A DNA stretch of 64,000 nt from Bacteroidetes bacterium 43-16 (lineage in GTDB: Bacteria > Bacteroidota > Bacteroidia > Chitinophagales > Chitinophagaceae), in the NCBI GenBank assembly GCA_001897525.1, contig MKTB01000017.1:248001-312000 (forward strand), written 5' to 3'. Both the position numbers and the translations under genes were made by a program. Of this stretch, positions 60,748 to 64,000 are shown piece after piece; the stretch's first letter is position 1, and each line of letters opens with the position of its first letter. The notes beneath the pieces are model-generated. The model did no database searches. It had not been told where the DNA came from and worked only from the letters and a program-made list of their open reading frames with translations.

Positions 60748-62751
60748 TTACCTGATCAAGGTCACATTCCCCGTTTTTTGGAAAGGTTTACCTTCAACCG
60801 TAGTAGCATTTATTTTATACACATATACACCTGCAGGTTGAGCCGTGCCTTTGAAGAGACCATCCCATCCCTGGTTCAGCGCTTTCGTTTCATAAACCAG
60901 TTGACCCCATCTGTTGTATATTTCGAACGATTCGATAGATGCCAGGCCCCTGATGCTTACTTTAAATTGCTCATAATTAGGATTAAAAGCATTCGGCATA
61001 TCCAGTACAGTTTCTTTTACATAAACATCTACAGAGTCAGTAACCGAACAACCGAATTCCGTTTTCGCCGTTACAAAATAACGGGTGTTTACAGTCGGGT
61101 TCATAATCGGATTAGCGATCAGGTGATTGTTCAAGCCGGCAACAGGGAACCAGTTAAAATAAACCGCATTAGTACCCGGTTGCATAAAGTACGATTCACC
61201 AGGATAAATATTCACATAATCCGGCAGTTGCAATACCGCATTCGGGTGCACCGTAACCAGTACTTTCTGCGTATCCGTACAGTTTTTAAGGCTGGTACCG
61301 ATCAAAGTATATTCAGTAGTCGTTTCCACTTTCGCTATAGGATTAGCGATATTAGGATTGTTCAGGTATAAAGCAGGAGACCATTTGTAAGTATTAGCCC
61401 CGCTTGCATTCAGCTGAACAGAATCTCCCGAGCAAATGGCAAACTGCGTGATAGGTACTTCCAGGAAATCTCCCGGGTTAACAATAATATCTATCGTATC
61501 CCTGAGACTACATGGGATCACATCCGTCTTAGTCACCGTTAAAGTATACCTTCTGCTCTGATCTGCAAAAAACCATACATTAGGCTGATCTGTAGTATTC
61601 AGGTTTGTAGAAGGATTCCAGCTATACGTATACCCGGCATTATAAGGCAAAGTATTTGATTCCAATGCTACCGAATCATATTGGCAGACAATCAGAGAAT
61701 CCAGCATTTCAATTTTTACCGGCCTGGTTACCACATGCAATGTTGTCGTGATCAAGCTGTCACACCCGTTTATGGTCGTATACATAGAATCATAGTCACC
61801 GGCAATTTTGCGGTAAGTACCATATATATCTATAGAATCACCTTCACAGATATATTCAGTCAGTTCAGTATGATAAGTCGGGTTAATAACCACCTCTATC
61901 TGTTCTGTACAAGTATCAAAATTACCATTCGCCAAAGTAGCGATCGCATCTACAGAATAAGTGTAAGTACCCTGAGTGAGTCCTGTAATCACCAGGTTCT
62001 TCTGAGTAGAAGTAAATCCTGCAGGTCCGGTCCATACATAATTATATACATAAGAAGTATCGTTAGAGTTAGCCAGGTTAATTTTCAGCGTATCATTATC
62101 ACACACCGGGGAATTGCTGGTCAGCGTTACCCCGCAAGTAATGATAGAACAGTCCGTAGTTGCCGTACCTGCCGTCTGAGAGAACACGATATTACCCGCC
62201 TGGTTACTGAAGTTCGTCATGAGCAATATGTAGTACTCACCCGTTTGGGCCGGAGGAGGAGTAGTTGCACAACCCGTACCAGTTCCGGTACCGCCGGGAA
62301 GTCCGATACCAATGATCTCCTGCACACCACCGCCTGCATAAGAGCTTTGTATCGCCATCTGTCCGCCACTGATAGCAGAACAGCCGGCCGCAAGACTGTT
62401 AAAAGGTCCCCAGAAGGCAAAATCCACATCCGTGCCGCCACCAGCTCCGTTATATTGGTTCAGGCTGATCTGCATCGTTCCCGGGTTAGCTATTTTCATA
62501 TAATACCATACCGCATTAGGCTGCGTAGACAAGCATGCATAGCCTAGTCCCGGAGGAGCCGCAGCTCCGTTGGTAATATTAGGGAAGTTATAAGTTGTTC
62601 CCGTACAGAAGGGAATAGCATCTGCACAACTGGTACCCGTAGGAGTCGGCTGAGCAAAAGCTTCGGTAGTCGCCAGGGTTCCAAACAGGGAAACAAGCGC
62701 AAAACAACTGGCCTTAATTGTTGAGATTATATTTTTCAAATCGGTTATCAT
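60748..62751 (-). CDS. T9SS type B surface protein, paralogue of 58624
   Basis: The 667 aa protein has an N-terminal segment common in Bacteroidota secreted proteins (SCADAIPFCTGTTYNFPNIT; AVWYYMKIANPG). Ig-like repeats such as YTYSWNPSTNLNTTDQP nearly match those of the 58624 protein (YTYSWSPSNNLNATDQP), and a type B sorting domain follows (FEIYNRWGQLVYETKALN). The C-terminal halves of the two genes appear to be a duplication. Signal sequence is SCFALVSLFGTLATTEAFAQ. Confidence 0.93.
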   Translation of the reverse strand: MITDLKNIISTIKASCFALVSLFGTLATTEAFAQPTPTGTSCADAIPFCTGTTYNFPNITNGAAAPPGLGYACLSTQPNAVWYYMKIANPGTMQISLNQYNGAGGGTDVDFAFWGPFNSLAAGCSAISGGQMAIQSSYAGGGVQEIIGIGLPGGTGTGTGCATTPPPAQTGEYYILLMTNFSNQAGNIVFSQTAGTATTDCSIITCGVTLTSNSPVCDNDTLKINLANSNDTSYVYNYVWTGPAGFTSTQKNLVITGLTQGTYTYSVDAIATLANGNFDTCTEQIEVVINPTYHTELTEYICEGDSIDIYGTYRKIAGDYDSMYTTINGCDSLITTTLHVVTRPVKIEMLDSLIVCQYDSVALESNTLPYNAGYTYSWNPSTNLNTTDQPNVWFFADQSRRYTLTVTKTDVIPCSLRDTIDIIVNPGDFLEVPITQFAICSGDSVQLNASGANTYKWSPALYLNNPNIANPIAKVETTTEYTLIGTSLKNCTDTQKVLVTVHPNAVLQLPDYVNIYPGESYFMQPGTNAVYFNWFPVAGLNNHLIANPIMNPTVNTRYFVTAKTEFGCSVTDSVDVYVKETVLDMPNAFNPNYEQFKVSIRGLASIESFEIYNRWGQLVYETKALNQGWDGLFKGTAQPAGVYVYKINATTVEGKPFQKTGNVTLIR

Positions 62752-62802
62752 TTTTTAAAGACTAATTTTGGAATAATTAAAATGCTCAATACATTTGAAG
62801 CC

Positions 62803-63207
62803 CTAAGGGTGAATAACAATAATATAGCTGCTATTATCTACCCGGTAAGTAGTACTCGTTCCCGGAGTGAAATTTAAAAAATACTTTAAAGGATTAAAAG
62901 TATCCGGGTTAAAGTTAGCCTCATCCCGCTGCAAGGCAGGATTACACTTATTCGCTAATATTGCATTAGATAAAACAGGCAATCCTTCATTGGGAACAAT
63001 TGGCTGACTTTTGATCTCAACACGGGACAAAAGTTGTGCATTCGTTTGGATATATGTAGCAGGCGGTGTCCAGCATCCACCCTCAACTTCCATCGTAAAC
63101 GGACCCGCCTTTGAGGCAAGCACCGTATTGTTGAACTGTTGAGCGTTCAGATCTGCACTCGCAAAAAATGCCAAACTTAAACAGCTAAAAATAATTCTCT
63201 TTTTCAT
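62803..63207 (-). CDS. Small exported protein
   Basis: About 134 aa from MKKRIIFSCLSLAFFASADLN, which gives the signal peptide; the ORF extends 9 codons further. The mature part contains a Cys (GGCWTPPATYIQTN) and no recognised domain. It is upstream of the two T9SS genes on the same strand and may be co-expressed with them. Confidence 0.65.
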   Translation of the reverse strand: MKKRIIFSCLSLAFFASADLNAQQFNNTVLASKAGPFTMEVEGGCWTPPATYIQTNAQLLSRVEIKSQPIVPNEGLPVLSNAILANKCNPALQRDEANFNPDTFNPLKYFLNFTPGTSTTYRVDNSSYIIVIHP

Positions 63208-63327
63208 AATTTTATAAAAAGCACTTTGATACAATGGGTTACTAAGTGGTAAGACAGGCTAAAAATACCAAAAGTTGGTGAATTTGATAATAAAATAATA
63301 ATTTACTTTGCCAAAATTAAAATAAAC

Positions 63328-64000
63328 ATGCTGACCCTCATTTCCAACATCAAATCTTTAATCCAAACCAGGAGCGAAAATGTACTCAGAGTAAATGGTC
63401 TGAACATGAAATATCTGCCACAAATAGATGATGCTTACCTGATTGTGGAAAATGGGCTGATTCATTCTTTTGGTAAAATGAGTGAACTGCCGATGTTGCA
63501 ATTTGCAGAAACATTTGATGCCTCTGACCGCCTGATCCTACCTACCTGGATCGATTCACATACCCACCTGGTATATGCCGCATCCCGGGAACAGGAATTT
63601 GTAGATCGCATCAATGGCTTAAGCTATGCAGAGATCGCAGCAAAAGGCGGGGGTATATTGAATTCCGCACGCAAAATGGCCGATGCCGATGAGCAACAAC
63701 TCTACGAAGCCGCTGCTGCCCGCCTGGAACAATTAATAGCATTGGGTACCGGTGCGATTGAGATAAAAAGCGGCTACGGCCTAAGTACCGCAGCAGAGCT
63801 GAAGATGCTTCGCGTTATTCGCAGCCTGAAAGAAAACTATCCGCGCATACCCATTAAGGCAAGCTTCTTAGCCGCGCATGCCTTCCCCCTGGAATATAGA
63901 GAAAATCACCAGGGATATATCGACCTCATCATTAACGAGATGCTGCCACAGGTAGCCGGAGAAGGCCTGGCAGATTATATGGATGCCTTCTGCGAAGAAG
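63328..64000 (+). CDS. hutI: Imidazolonepropionase, 5' part (runs off the window)
   Basis: HutI hydrolyses imidazolone propionate in histidine degradation. The start MLTLISNIKSLIQTR is followed by the metal-binding motif LPTWIDSHTHLVYAASREQEF (HxH), GGGILNSARKM, TGAIEIKSGYGLS and the later metal-ligand His in FLAAHAFP. Only about 224 codons are inside the window. It is separate from the his operon. Confidence 0.93.
   Translation, partial: MLTLISNIKSLIQTRSENVLRVNGLNMKYLPQIDDAYLIVENGLIHSFGKMSELPMLQFAETFDASDRLILPTWIDSHTHLVYAASREQEFVDRINGLSYAEIAAKGGGILNSARKMADADEQQLYEAAAARLEQLIALGTGAIEIKSGYGLSTAAELKMLRVIRSLKENYPRIPIKASFLAAHAFPLEYRENHQGYIDLIINEMLPQVAGEGLADYMDAFCEE

Overview
This window looks like a chromosomal segment of a Bacteroidota bacterium, most likely a member of the Chitinophagia (inference). 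The evidence is: several type IX secretion (T9SS) C-terminal sorting domains, including gliding-motility-type (type B) ones; SusC/TonB-type and PorT-like outer membrane proteins; a fused hisB and a long-form hisG; bshC (bacillithiol); promoters of the TTTG/TAnnTTTG kind; and starts largely without a Shine-Dalgarno sequence. No rRNA, tRNA, CRISPR or intact insertion sequence was seen.

Layout. 0-8 kb: housekeeping genes on the plus strand (miaA, a GT2 glycosyltransferase, rsmG, an EnvC-like M23 protein, lepB, a small AraC-type regulator, an M28 peptidase). 8-12.3 kb: secreted proteins of unknown role, a decayed serine hydrolase remnant and a T9SS/PKD protein. 12.5-14.8 kb: two AT-rich accessory genes (an HNH endonuclease and a membrane-anchored Nudix-like protein), inserted behind a fatty acid desaturase whose 3' end and terminator are duplicated on the far side of the Nudix gene. 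14.9-17.9 kb: a five-gene minus-strand operon (GbsR-type regulator, two paralogous membrane proteins, TIGR01777 epimerase, desaturase). 18-24 kb: 21-bp minisatellite, FKBP isomerase, PepSY-type protein, DinB protein, T9SS trypsin-like protease, heme A synthase. 24.2-28.7 kb: two-component system followed by an outer membrane receptor; the two promoters share a motif at identical spacing to the -7 element. 28.8-34.7 kb: GNAT, HAD, ECF sigma/anti-sigma/outer membrane protein trio, dtd, bshC. 34.9-42 kb: complete his operon (GDCBHAFI) with a five-histidine leader peptide and attenuator. 42.3-47.3 kb: GtrA, a TraB/GumN protein, and a probable lipid cluster of fatty acid hydroxylase, a KAS III fused to a heme-oxygenase-like diiron domain, and an unknown protein.

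47.7-52.6 kb is the most unusual stretch. It is an AT-rich array of seven same-strand genes (RelA/SpoT-like protein, GNAT, ABM-like protein and unknowns) punctuated by related palindromic spacers, organised like integron gene cassettes with attC-like sites but with no integrase in view. 52.7-54.9 kb holds a KilA-N protein, an XRE regulator and a frameshifted polyvalent-protein kinase, probably remains of a mobile element. 55.7-56.2 kb is a 42-bp tandem repeat that is open in several frames. The window ends with tex, two paralogous T9SS type B surface proteins, a small secreted protein and the 5' part of hutI.

Four arrays of a degenerate 7-bp repeat (GTGATNN), several of them touching stop codons, and dispersed palindromes are scattered between genes.
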